The translations under genes were made by a program, and so were the position numbers. Under the pieces are notes generated by a model that was not told the DNA's origin, searched no databases, and was given only the letters and a program-made list of their open reading frames with translations. Source: Sphingomonadales bacterium (GTDB lineage Bacteria; Pseudomonadota; Alphaproteobacteria; Sphingomonadales; Sphingomonadaceae). From it: 25,988 bases of DNA. Shown one piece after another: positions 1 through 8,615 of this stretch. The stretch covers positions 1 to 25,988 of the forward strand of contig JANYCM010000027.1 in the NCBI GenBank assembly GCA_025360285.1, written 5' to 3'. Position 1 is the first letter of the stretch; the number at the start of each line of letters is the position of its first letter.

Positions 1-2235
1 CTCGAGGACGTGCAGAGCGTGCCGGGCTCGCTGTCCGTCGTTGGCGGCGAGCAGCTCGACAAGTCCTATACGGTCAACACTCAGCAGCTGTCGCAACTGG
101 TCCCGGCGCTGAACTACAGCTCGGCCAACCCGCGCAACACCGCCTTCACCATCCGCGGGCTGGGCAGCAGCGTCGTCGCCGTCAGCCAGGCCAATGATGG
201 GCTGGAACCCGGCGTCGGCTTCTACGTCGATCAGGTCTATCACGCCCGGCCGGCGACGGCGGCATTCGATTTCGTCGATGTCGATCATATCGAGGTGCTG
301 CGCGGCCCACAGGGCACGTTGTTCGGCAAAAACACTACTGCCGGTGCCATCAACATCATCACCCGGGCGCCAAGCTTTGATTGGCAGGCGCAGGGCGAAG
401 CTTCCTATGGCGAGTATAATTTCTTCCAGGCCAAGGCGGCGATCTCGGGGCCGCTGGTGAGCGACAGACTGGCGTTCCGGCTTTCGGGGTTGGAAACGCG
501 CCGTGACGGGGTCCTCCACAATGTCGTGCTCAACAAGGACCAGAATACCCTCAACAGTCAGGCAGTGCGCGGGCAATTGCTATGGCAGGTGAGCGACGCG
601 CTTAACTTCCGCCTGACCGGCGACGGGAGCAATTTCAAAAGCGAATGCTGCACCCAGGTCTATCTGCGGGTCGGCAATTCCTTGCGGCCGGCCGCGCGCC
701 AATATCCGGCGCTGGCCGCCGGCATCGGCTATGCGCCGCCTAGCACCAATCCCTATGGCCGGCTGACCGATATTGATACCAGACTGGCGGTTGATACCAA
801 CGAAGGCGGCGTCTCGCTGATCAGCGATTGGAACCTGGGTTATGCGACGATCACCTCGGTTACCGCCTGGTGCTTCTGGAACTGGAATGCCGCCAATGAT
901 CGCGATTACACCGGCTTGCCGATCCAGTTGCAGCAGGGCATTCCGTCGCGTCAGGACCAGATCAGCCACGAAGTCCGGCTGGCCTCGAACGGCAATGGCC
1001 GGCTGGGCTATGTCGCCGGCCTCTATTATTTCCGGCAGGTTATCACCGGCCGACCGATTTCCATCTATGGGCCGACAGCGGCCTATTGGCTGATCGGGCC
1101 AACGACCGGCGCCAATGCCACGCCGGTGCCGTCCAATCTGCTCGATGGCTATGGGCAGGACGGCCATACCCGTTTTGCCACCGACAGCTATGCGAGCTTT
1201 GCCGAGGTAAACTGGCGGGCCACCGATCACCTGACCCTGACCGGCGGGCTGCGCTACACCATCGAACACAAGGTCGGCGATTACGCGACCAGCGTTACGG
1301 GCGGCCTGCAAACCAGCAACACCGCGCTTGTCAATGCCAAATTGTCGATCCTGCGGCCGCAGACCTATGGCGCCCGCGATGACAATGGCAGCCTGTCCGG
1401 CCGCGCCAACGCCGCCTACCAGCTTGCCGACGGCGTTTTTGCCTATGCCAGCTTTGCCCGCGGCTTCAAATCAGGCGGCATCAACATGTCGGGCCTGCCG
1501 CTCGATGCCCAGAACCAGCCGGTGCTGGCCACCGCAGTGGTTCAGCCGGAACGCAACACGACCTATGAAGCCGGGCTGAAGACCGATCTGTTCGATCAGC
1601 GGCTGCGGCTCAACCTTGCCGGCTATTACACCGATGTCCGCAATTTCCAGGCGACGCTGGTCGATTCGACCCAGACGGTGGCGCTGCGCGGCTATCTGTC
1701 GAATATCCCCAGGGTGACGGTGAAGGGTTTCGAGGCCGATGCGACCGTCGTACCGGTGGCCGGGCTGCAACTACGCGCCTCGGTCGCCTATGCCGATGGC
1801 AAATATGCCGATTATCCCAAGGGCCCGTGCCCGCTGGAACTGCAAGGCACGGCGACCACGGCGTGCAATCTGACCGGCGGCCAGCTGTCGGGCCTGCCGC
1901 GTTGGTCAACCACCATCGGCGGTGATTACGCGCTGCCGGTGACGGTTTCGCAGCGTGTCGGTGACATCGTCATCCATGCCGATTCGAGCTGGCGCAGCAG
2001 CTATTATGGCGATCCGACGCTGTCGAAGTTCACGCTGATCGATGGTTACAACGTCACCAATGCCTCAATCGGCTTTCGCGCCGCCAAGGGCTGGGGCTTG
2101 ACAGTCTTTGCCCGCAACCTGTTCAATGCCAATTATATCCAGAATCTGACTACCCAGGCCGGCAATTCCGGGTTGATCCTGGGCACGCCGAGTGATCCGC
2201 GGATCATCGGGGTGACGGCGGCATTCAAAATCTAG
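1..2235 (+). CDS. TonB-dependent receptor, 5' end outside the window
   Basis: Outer-membrane beta-barrel receptor for TonB/ExbBD-powered uptake; the substrate cannot be read from sequence. The frame is already open at base 1 and the first residues (LEDVQSVPGSLSVVGGEQL) lie inside the plug domain. The signal peptide, TonB box and true start are therefore upstream, and the GTG at 10 is not the start. Plug hallmarks follow: TIRGLGS, a VDQVYHARP-type segment and VEVLRGPQGTLFGKNTTAGAINIITRAP-like residues at about 95-120. The rest is alternating beta-strand barrel, with a paired Cys (ECC) near residue 212. It ends in a strand closing on FKI, as is usual for this family. A downstream secreted M24 peptidase and facing M20 peptidases make a peptide ligand a reasonable inference, not a demonstration. 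Confidence 0.93.
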   Translation, partial: LEDVQSVPGSLSVVGGEQLDKSYTVNTQQLSQLVPALNYSSANPRNTAFTIRGLGSSVVAVSQANDGLEPGVGFYVDQVYHARPATAAFDFVDVDHIEVLRGPQGTLFGKNTTAGAINIITRAPSFDWQAQGEASYGEYNFFQAKAAISGPLVSDRLAFRLSGLETRRDGVLHNVVLNKDQNTLNSQAVRGQLLWQVSDALNFRLTGDGSNFKSECCTQVYLRVGNSLRPAARQYPALAAGIGYAPPSTNPYGRLTDIDTRLAVDTNEGGVSLISDWNLGYATITSVTAWCFWNWNAANDRDYTGLPIQLQQGIPSRQDQISHEVRLASNGNGRLGYVAGLYYFRQVITGRPISIYGPTAAYWLIGPTTGANATPVPSNLLDGYGQDGHTRFATDSYASFAEVNWRATDHLTLTGGLRYTIEHKVGDYATSVTGGLQTSNTALVNAKLSILRPQTYGARDDNGSLSGRANAAYQLADGVFAYASFARGFKSGGINMSGLPLDAQNQPVLATAVVQPERNTTYEAGLKTDLFDQRLRLNLAGYYTDVRNFQATLVDSTQTVALRGYLSNIPRVTVKGFEADATVVPVAGLQLRASVAYADGKYADYPKGPCPLELQGTATTACNLTGGQLSGLPRWSTTIGGDYALPVTVSQRVGDIVIHADSSWRSSYYGDPTLSKFTLIDGYNVTNASIGFRAAKGWGLTVFARNLFNANYIQNLTTQAGNSGLILGTPSDPRIIGVTAAFKI

Positions 2236-2258
2236 GGGCCGGCGATCTGTACCGGCCC
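2236..2258 (+). terminator. Hairpin just after the TonB receptor gene
   Basis: GGGCCGG (2236-2242) pairs with CCGGCCC (2252-2258) around a 9-base loop and starts directly after the TAG stop. Two further pairs (A-T, G-T) extend the stem into the stop codon. Only TT follows, so it is not a canonical T-tract terminator. It may attenuate read-through into the M24 gene or protect the 3' end. Confidence 0.4.
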
Positions 2259-2312
2259 TTGCCGGCCTCGTTATGTCGCCTCTAGACTGATCCCTTGAAA
2301 AAGGGGCCTGTC

Positions 2313-3683
2313 ATGCATCTTCATTCCATCGCTGCCGCGCTGTGGCTCGCCGCCGCGCCCGCGGCTGCCGCGCCGTTCTGCCAGACCGAGCTGACCGATC
2401 CCGCTGTCCCGCCGATCCTGGCGCTGAAGGACCGCGCCGCCTTGCAGAACCAATGGCTGAAGGAACGCCTCGATACCGTTATCCCGGCGGTGATGCGCGC
2501 CAATGGCATCGACATGTGGGTGCTGGTGGCGCGCGAATATCTTGAAGATCCGGTGGTAGCAACGATGCTGGATGGCGAATCGATGCACGCCCGGCGGCGG
2601 ACGATATTGGTGTTCTATGATCCCGGTGCCGGCAAGCCCATCGAGCGCCTGACGGTCAGCCGCTATGGCCTTGGCGGCCTGTTCGCGCCAGCGTGGAAGC
2701 CCGAGCAGCAGCCCGATCAATGGGCGGCGCTCGCCGGCATCATCGCGGCGCGCAACCCGGCGAAGATCGCTCTCAACGTCTCATCGTTGGTCACGTTCGG
2801 CGATGGCCTGACGGCGAGCCAGCGTGATGATCTGGTCGCCGCTCTGCCGCCGGCGCTGCGCAGCCGCATCGTCCCGGCCGAACGCCTGGCAGTCGGCTGG
2901 CTGCAGACCCGCATCCCCGCCGAAATGGCCGTCTATCCCGATATTGTGCGCACCGCCCATGCCATCATCGCCGAAGGCTTTTCGGGCAAGGTGATCGTGC
3001 CGGGCAAGACGACGGCCAAGGACGTGGTGTGGTGGTATCGCGAACGCATCGCCGGGTTGAAGCTGGGCACCTGGTTTCAGCCGTCGGTGGGCATAAACCG
3101 CGCCGGCACGGCCGAAACCCTGGAAGGCGACACGGTCATTCAACCCGGCGACCTGCTGTGGACCGATTTCGGCATCAGCTATTTGGGTCTCAATACCGAT
3201 ACCCAGCATCTCGCCTATGTGCTCAAACCCGGCGAAAGGGATGCGCCGGCCGGGCTGAAGGCTGGGCTCGCTGCCGCCAATGCGGTGCAGGACGCGCTGA
3301 CATCCTCATTCCGCACCGGCCTTTCGGGCAATGCCGTGCTCGCGGCGGCGCGCAGCAAGGCGATCGCCGCCGGGCTGGACCCGGTCATCTATTCGCACCC
3401 CATCGGCTATCACGGCCATGCCGCCGGCACGCCCATCGGCATGTGGGACAATCAGGGCGCGCGGGCGGAGGGTGAGGCGCCGGTTGACAGCGATACCGCC
3501 TGGTCAATCGAATTGCAGGCGCGGGTGAAGGTGCCCGAATGGGGCGGGCAGACGGTTGCCTTCAAGCTGGAGGAGGATGCGTTCTTCGATGGCAAGACGG
3601 TTCGCTACATCGATGGCCGCGAAACCCGGCTGGCGCTGATCCCGCGCCGCGGACCGGCGATCACCCAATGCGAGATCAGGTGA
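2313..3683 (+). CDS. Secreted M24-family metallopeptidase (Xaa-Pro aminopeptidase/creatinase fold)
   Basis: Predicted two-metal peptidase of the pita-bread fold, 456 aa, likely periplasmic. I chose ATG 2313 over the in-frame TTG 2295 because an AAGGGG Shine-Dalgarno sits at the right distance and a signal peptide (MHLHSIAAALWLAAAPAAAA) begins there. Residues about 40-200 form the creatinase N-domain. The catalytic domain shows the expected ligand order: D285 and D296 (11 apart, WTDFG...NTDTQH), a His in HPIGYHGH (362-369), E400 in SIELQ and Glu 420/421 in KLEED. The motifs diverge from textbook aminopeptidase P, so substrate specificity is open. Only two cysteines occur, C23 just after the signal and C453 four residues from the end. 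The gene follows the TonB receptor on the same strand, and its stop region overlaps the convergent TerC gene by 8 bp. Confidence 0.87.
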   Translation: MHLHSIAAALWLAAAPAAAAPFCQTELTDPAVPPILALKDRAALQNQWLKERLDTVIPAVMRANGIDMWVLVAREYLEDPVVATMLDGESMHARRRTILVFYDPGAGKPIERLTVSRYGLGGLFAPAWKPEQQPDQWAALAGIIAARNPAKIALNVSSLVTFGDGLTASQRDDLVAALPPALRSRIVPAERLAVGWLQTRIPAEMAVYPDIVRTAHAIIAEGFSGKVIVPGKTTAKDVVWWYRERIAGLKLGTWFQPSVGINRAGTAETLEGDTVIQPGDLLWTDFGISYLGLNTDTQHLAYVLKPGERDAPAGLKAGLAAANAVQDALTSSFRTGLSGNAVLAAARSKAIAAGLDPVIYSHPIGYHGHAAGTPIGMWDNQGARAEGEAPVDSDTAWSIELQARVKVPEWGGQTVAFKLEEDAFFDGKTVRYIDGRETRLALIPRRGPAITQCEIR

Positions 3684-4308
3684 TCAACTGGCTCGCCACC
3701 GGCAATACCTCGTGCCAGCCTTCCCAGATCATCTTGCCCGCGACATAGACGATGACCGCGAGGCCAACAAACGCGATCCAGCGATAACGTTCGATATAGG
3801 TGGCGATCAGATTGGCGGCGATGCCCATCAACGCCACCGACAATATCAGCCCGATGACCATGATATCGGGGTGTTCCCGCGCCGCGCCGGCCACCGCCAG
3901 CACATTGTCGAGGCTCATCGACACATCGGCCAGCGCCACCGACCAGGCTGCGGCGGCAAAGCTGCGCCGCGCCGGCGGAGCATCATCGCCGAAATTTTCC
4001 AGGGCCTGGGCGCCGCGCGGATCAAGCTCCCGCCACATCTTCCACGCCACCCACAGCAGCAGCAGCCCGCCGGCCAGGATCAACCCGACGATTTGCAGCA
4101 GTTGGACCGCCAGCAGCGCAAAGGCGACACGCAGGATCAGCGCCGCCGCAATGCCGATCATGATGACCTTTTTGCGCTGCGCCGCCGGCAGGCCCGCCGC
4201 AAGGGCGCCGACGACAATGGCATTGTCCCCGGCGAGAACGATATCGATCAACACCACCTGCCCGAAGGCGGCGAGGGCTTCCGGGGTGAAGAGGTGGGCA
4301 AGGTCCAT
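3676..4308 (-). CDS. TerC/YjbE-family integral membrane protein
   Basis: A 210-aa polytopic inner-membrane protein of the TerC superfamily. Relatives have been linked to tellurite resistance and, in several bacteria, to manganese export and metal loading of secreted proteins. Family signatures are both present: AGDNAIVVG at about 26-34 and DVSMSLDNVLAVAG at about 128-141. Their acidic and Asn residues (D28/N29, D134/N135) lie in membrane segments. About six to seven hydrophobic helices are visible. The start follows the last M20 peptidase by 25 bp on the same strand, without a clear Shine-Dalgarno, so it probably depends on read-through from that operon. A metal-export role beside metallopeptidases is an attractive but unproven link. 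The 3' end overlaps the M24 gene tail-to-tail. Confidence 0.88.
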   Translation of the reverse strand: MDLAHLFTPEALAAFGQVVLIDIVLAGDNAIVVGALAAGLPAAQRKKVIMIGIAAALILRVAFALLAVQLLQIVGLILAGGLLLLWVAWKMWRELDPRGAQALENFGDDAPPARRSFAAAAWSVALADVSMSLDNVLAVAGAAREHPDIMVIGLILSVALMGIAANLIATYIERYRWIAFVGLAVIVYVAGKMIWEGWHEVLPVASQLIT

Positions 4309-4333
4309 GAGGGGCTAGTTAGGGCGCATCGGC

Positions 4334-5731
4334 CTAATCCGCCAGTGTGTGGACCAGATCATCGAGATAATCGCGCCCCTGCATCAAGGATGTGATGCGG
4401 ATGCGTTCGTTCAGCCCGTGCATGCCATTGCCGTCGCTGTCGATGAACATCCCCGGCGCGCCATAGATCGGGATGCCGATCGGCGCGATGAAGATCGCGT
4501 CGGTCGCGCCGGTGCTCATCGTTGTCAGCATCGGCACGCCGGGGAAATACTTCGCCGCGACTGCCTTCATCGGCCCCAATACGGCGGGGTTGAGCGGCGG
4601 CGCCGTGGCCACCGGTCGGATCGGCGGGGTCAGGGTCACCGCAACGGCCGGGTTGCTGATCGCGCGGGCCAGTTCGGCGCGGGCGGCTTCCGGGTCGGTG
4701 CCGGGGAACAACCGGCAATTGACGTTGGCGGTGGCGCGCTGTGGCAGGGCGTTATTGGCATGGCCCGCCGTCACCAGCGTCGTCACACAGGTACTGCGCA
4801 AGGTCGAATGCAGTGTCGGGTCGCGGCTAACGATGGCATTGGCGGCCATGTCGCCGGGGTTGGCGAGCAGCGCCGTCACCGCCGCCCCCGCCGGCGCCGG
4901 CAGCACCGTCGCCATGGCGGTGAAATAATTGCGTGTCGTTGCGTTGAACTGCACCGGGAATTCATAGGTGTTGACCCGGACGATGGCGTTGGCCAGGTCG
5001 GTCACGGCGTTGTCGGGGCGCGGCACGCTGGAATGGCCGCCGGGGTTGGTCGCCTCCAGCTTGTAATTCTGCACGGTCTTTTCGCCGATCTGCACGCCCA
5101 GGCCCAAAGGCTTGCCACTGCGATCAAGCTGCCCGCCGCCGCCTTCGTTGAGGCCGAATTCGGCGGCGATCAGATCGGGCTTGTTGCGCGCCAGCCAGTC
5201 GGCGCCGTTGAAGGCATAGGTGGTTTCCTCGCCGCAGGTCAGCGCCAGTTTCAGCGTGCGCTTCGGCATCTTATGGGCCAGCTTGTAGCGGATCAGCGTG
5301 TCGGTCCACACAGCGGCCTGGGCCTTGTCGTCGAACGTGCCGCGGCCATAATAATAGCCGCCTTCGTCAACCAGAGTGAACGGATCGCGCGTCCAATCCT
5401 CGCGCTTGGCCTCGACGACATCGAGGTGGCCAAGCAGCAATATGGCCTTCGCCTTGGGATCACTGCCCTTCAAAATGGCGACGATGCCGCCCTCCTTGGG
5501 ATGGTCTGGTCCGGCGAACAGCGTGATGTCGCCGTCCTGAAACCCCGCCGCCTTCAGGCGCACCGCCAGCTTGGCGGCGGCATCGGTGCAACTGCCCGCC
5601 GACAGGCTGGTATTGGTTTCCACCAATTCCTTGAACAGCGCGCGAAACGCCAGCTGGTCGGGGCGCAGATCCTGGGAAGCGGCCGGGACAGCGATTAACG
5701 CGGCAGCGAGTAACAGGGCTTTCAGGGTCAT
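4334..5731 (-). CDS. Secreted M20-family metallopeptidase, paralogue 3 of 3
   Basis: Predicted dizinc exopeptidase of 465 aa with an N-terminal signal peptide (MTLKALLLAAALIAVPAAS), so exported. M20 motifs are intact: H102-x-D104 in GHLDVVEAK, D134/D135 in GRGTFDDKA, E168-E169 in LTCGEE, N195-E196 in GLNEGGG, H233 of the lid domain in NPGGHSSVPRP, and the last ligand H438 in HGLNERI. It most resembles PM20D1/CPS1-type carboxypeptidases and M20 dipeptidases; the exact substrate cannot be read. ATG 5731 overlaps the stop of the upstream paralogue as ATGA, pointing to translational coupling. It is the last of three tandem paralogues and is followed by the TerC-type gene. Confidence 0.92.
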   Translation of the reverse strand: MTLKALLLAAALIAVPAASQDLRPDQLAFRALFKELVETNTSLSAGSCTDAAAKLAVRLKAAGFQDGDITLFAGPDHPKEGGIVAILKGSDPKAKAILLLGHLDVVEAKREDWTRDPFTLVDEGGYYYGRGTFDDKAQAAVWTDTLIRYKLAHKMPKRTLKLALTCGEETTYAFNGADWLARNKPDLIAAEFGLNEGGGGQLDRSGKPLGLGVQIGEKTVQNYKLEATNPGGHSSVPRPDNAVTDLANAIVRVNTYEFPVQFNATTRNYFTAMATVLPAPAGAAVTALLANPGDMAANAIVSRDPTLHSTLRSTCVTTLVTAGHANNALPQRATANVNCRLFPGTDPEAARAELARAISNPAVAVTLTPPIRPVATAPPLNPAVLGPMKAVAAKYFPGVPMLTTMSTGATDAIFIAPIGIPIYGAPGMFIDSDGNGMHGLNERIRITSLMQGRDYLDDLVHTLAD

Positions 5732-7131
5732 TTGCTGTCCTTGGCATTGGCGTAAAGCTTTATCAGGTCAAACAGATAGTCGCGTTCGGCATACAGGCCG
5801 GCGACGGATTTGCGTTCATTCAGGCCATGGACGCCATTGCCGTCAGGATCGGAAAACCGCCCCGGCACCCCGTACGTCGGCACGCCGCCGGCGTTGAGGA
5901 AGCGGCCGTCGGTCGCCCCCGTCGTCATCGCCGGCAGCATCGGCACGCCGGGGAAATGCTTTTCCGCCAGCTTTTTCGCCGTGCCATAGACCAGGGGCGT
6001 CAGCGGCGGCGGCGGCGGGGTCGGGCTGATGTCGCCAATCGGGGTCACGCTGATCGCCGGATCATTGATGGCTTTCACCAATTGCGCGCGGACATTGTCG
6101 ATCGGGTCACCAGGGAACATCCGGCAATTGACATTGGCGCCGGCACGCTGCGGCAGGGCGTTGCGGGCATGGCCGCCATCGAGCATCGTCGCCACACAGG
6201 TGGTGCGCAGCATCGAATGGAAGGTCGGGTCCTTCGATACAGTGGCGTTGGCGGCGGCATCGCCCGGATTGGCGATCAGCGTCAGCATCGCCGCCCCGGC
6301 TTCACCGCCGGTCAGCTTCGCCGTCTGGGTGAAATATTCGCGCGTCGTGTCGCTGAACTGCACCGGGAATTCATATTTGCCCACCGCCGAAAGTGCCGCC
6401 GCCAGGCTGTAGATGGCATTGTCGGGGCGCGGCCGGCTCGAATGGCCGCCGGGGTTGGTCGCTTCGAGGCGGAAATCCTGATAGACTTTCTCACCGGCCT
6501 GCATGCCCAGAGACACCGGCTTGCCATCCTTGTCACGCATGCCGACGCTGCCTTCGTTCAGCGCGAACTCGGCGGCAATCCAGTCCTTGTGGTTCGTCAC
6601 CAGCCATTCGGCGCCGTTGAACGCCTCGCCGGTTTCCTCCCCGCAGGTCAGCGCCAGTTTCACCGTGCGGCGCAGCGGTTTTGCTGCCTTCAACCGCACC
6701 ATCGTATCGGTGAAGATCGCGCCATGGGCCTTGTCGTCGCTGGTCCCCCGGCCATAGAAATAGCCGCCTTCCTCGATCAGCGTGAACGGGTCGCGGGTCC
6801 AGTCCTTACGCTTGGCCTCGACGACATCGAGGTGGCTGAGCAGCAGGATCGCCCTGGCCTTGGGGTCACTGCCCGGCAGCACGGCGACCAGCCCGCCTTC
6901 CTTGGGGTGGTCGGCCACGCTGAACAAAGTGATCTGGCTGTCGGCATAGCCCGCCGCCTTCAGGCGCGCCGCCATCCGCTCCGCAGCAAGAGTGCAACTG
7001 CCCGCCGACAGACTGGTGTTGGTTTCCACCAGTTCCTTGTAGAGGCCGCGAAACGCCGCCTGGTCGGGGCGGACTTGGGCAGCCGCAGGCGCCGCGACCA
7101 GCAGCGCCGCCAGAACAATCCCGCGCATCAT
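5728..7131 (-). CDS. Secreted M20-family metallopeptidase, paralogue 2 of 3
   Basis: Middle member of the M20 tandem, 467 aa, with a short signal peptide (MMRGIVLAALLVAAPAAA). Motifs match its neighbours: H100/D102 in SHLDVVEAK, GRGTSDDKAH, LTCGEETGEAF, LNEGSVG, NPGGHSSRPRP, TTGATDGRF and HGLNER. Differences fall around the active site. The NEG loop reads NEGSVG rather than NEGGGG, and the lid motif is HSSRPRP rather than HSSVPRP, so substrate preference may differ from the other two. The start has two consecutive ATG codons (7131 and 7128). The first overlaps the stop of the upstream paralogue as ATGA, and its own stop overlaps the next start in the same way. The three must be co-translated from one message. 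Confidence 0.92.
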   Translation of the reverse strand: MMRGIVLAALLVAAPAAAQVRPDQAAFRGLYKELVETNTSLSAGSCTLAAERMAARLKAAGYADSQITLFSVADHPKEGGLVAVLPGSDPKARAILLLSHLDVVEAKRKDWTRDPFTLIEEGGYFYGRGTSDDKAHGAIFTDTMVRLKAAKPLRRTVKLALTCGEETGEAFNGAEWLVTNHKDWIAAEFALNEGSVGMRDKDGKPVSLGMQAGEKVYQDFRLEATNPGGHSSRPRPDNAIYSLAAALSAVGKYEFPVQFSDTTREYFTQTAKLTGGEAGAAMLTLIANPGDAAANATVSKDPTFHSMLRTTCVATMLDGGHARNALPQRAGANVNCRMFPGDPIDNVRAQLVKAINDPAISVTPIGDISPTPPPPPLTPLVYGTAKKLAEKHFPGVPMLPAMTTGATDGRFLNAGGVPTYGVPGRFSDPDGNGVHGLNERKSVAGLYAERDYLFDLIKLYANAKDSK

Positions 7132-8528
7132 TTTACCCCCGCATAGGCTTTGATCAGATCGAACAGATAGGCGCGCTCGGCCATCAGGCGCTCAACCGAG
7201 ATGCGTTCATTCAGGCCATGGGCATTGCCCAGCGGATCACCAAAGCTGCCCGGCACGCCATAGGTCGGGATGCCGGCCTGGATGAGGAAACGCCCGTCGG
7301 TCGCCCCGGTGCTCATCGTCGGCAGCATCGGCAGGCCGGGGAAGTGTTTCGCCGCCACGCGTTTGGCGGTGCCATATACTTCATCGGTCAACGGCGGCGG
7401 CGGGTTCGATGGGTTGACCGGCGGCAGCGGCGTCACCGTCACCGGCGCATCGCCGACCGACTTGGCCAGTTGCGCCCGCACATCCTCGGCCTTGTCGCCC
7501 GGCGCCATCCGGCAATTGACCGAGGCATGGGCGCGCTGCGGCAGGGCATTGATGGCATGGCCGCCTTCCAGCAACGTGGCGACACAGGTGGTGCGCAGCA
7601 TCGAATGGAAGCGCGCGTCCTTCGACACGATGGCGTCGGCGGCCTTGTCACCGGGATCAGCCATCAGCCTGGTCATCGCCGTTCCCATCGCGCCGCCGGT
7701 GATCGGCGCCAGCGCGGTGAAATAATTGCGCGTTACCTCGTTGAGGTGAATGGGAAATTCATAGCGCCCCAGTCGCGACAGCGCATCGGACAGGGCATAA
7801 ATGGCATTGTCCGGGCGCGGCACGCTGCTGTGGCCGCCGGGATTGGTGGCCTCCACGAGGAAGTTCGCCGTGGTTTTCTCACCGGCCTGAAACCCCAGGG
7901 TCGCCGGCTTGCCATTGGCATCCAGCGTGCCGCCACCGCCTTCATTCAGGGCAAAGCTGGCGGCGATCCAATCGGGGTGTTTTTCGATCAGCCAGCGGGT
8001 GTTGTTGATCCGCGGCATCGATTCCTCGCCGCAGGTCAGCACCAGCTTGAGGCTGCGCTTCGGTATGGCCCCGGCGGCCTTCAAGCGCGCCATGGCGTCG
8101 GTGTAAATCGCCGCCTGCGCCTTGTCGTCCGAACTGCCGCGGGCATAGAAATAGCCGCCCTCCTCGATCAGCGTGAACGGGTCGCGCACCCAATCCTCGC
8201 GCTTGGCCTCGACGACATCGAGATGCGCCAGCAGCATGATGGCGCCCTGCCTGGTGTCGTTGCCGGCCAGCGTGGCGATCAGCCCGCCATCGAGCGGCAG
8301 GTTTTCAGGGACAAAGACGTTGAGGTCGGCATCGCTGAACCCCGCTGCCTTCAGCCGCGCCGCCATCCGCCGCGCCGCCAGCGTGCAATCGCCGACGCTG
8401 TGCGTCGTATTGGTTTCCACAAGCTCCTTGTAGAGGGCGCGAAACGCCGGTTCACCGGGTTCGGCGGCGCTGGCCACCGCTGCGGACAGGCTTGCTGCCA
8501 CGGTGGCAGCGATCAGGAACAGGCGCAA
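7128..8528 (-). CDS. Secreted M20-family metallopeptidase, paralogue 1 of 3 (TTG start)
   Basis: First gene of the M20 operon, 466 aa. The open frame runs further upstream (to 8771), but that extension is not protein-like. TTG at 8528-8526 is the best start: a GGGGGG purine run lies 8 bases upstream, and translation from it gives a proper signal peptide (MRLFLIAATVAASLSAAVASA) and a length matching the other two copies. Motifs: H102/D104 in AHLDVVEAK, ARGSSDDKAQ (the usual first Gly is Ala), LTCGEESMPRIN, LNEGGGG, NPGGHSSVPRP, STGATDGRF, HGLNERI. It is a presumed periplasmic dizinc carboxypeptidase or dipeptidase. The TTG start may hold translation of the whole operon low. Confidence 0.9.
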   Translation of the reverse strand: MRLFLIAATVAASLSAAVASAAEPGEPAFRALYKELVETNTTHSVGDCTLAARRMAARLKAAGFSDADLNVFVPENLPLDGGLIATLAGNDTRQGAIMLLAHLDVVEAKREDWVRDPFTLIEEGGYFYARGSSDDKAQAAIYTDAMARLKAAGAIPKRSLKLVLTCGEESMPRINNTRWLIEKHPDWIAASFALNEGGGGTLDANGKPATLGFQAGEKTTANFLVEATNPGGHSSVPRPDNAIYALSDALSRLGRYEFPIHLNEVTRNYFTALAPITGGAMGTAMTRLMADPGDKAADAIVSKDARFHSMLRTTCVATLLEGGHAINALPQRAHASVNCRMAPGDKAEDVRAQLAKSVGDAPVTVTPLPPVNPSNPPPPLTDEVYGTAKRVAAKHFPGLPMLPTMSTGATDGRFLIQAGIPTYGVPGSFGDPLGNAHGLNERISVERLMAERAYLFDLIKAYAGVK

Positions 8529-8615
8529 AAAACAATCCCCCCTCGAATTTGTGTCAGTTTGGCGGCAAAGCATGGCAGCCGGCAAGGGGCGAGTTTGACA
8601 GGATGAGGATTTCTG

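Noticed and set aside
2295..2312. TTG 2295 as start of the M24 gene
   Set aside because: It would place the Shine-Dalgarno inside the coding region and spoil the signal peptide; ATG 2313 is better.
4349..7146. Long + strand open frames (449 and 439 aa) opposite the M20 genes
   Set aside because: They mirror the M20 genes and are His/Arg/Gly-rich without domain motifs, the usual shadow of high-GC coding sequence on the other strand.
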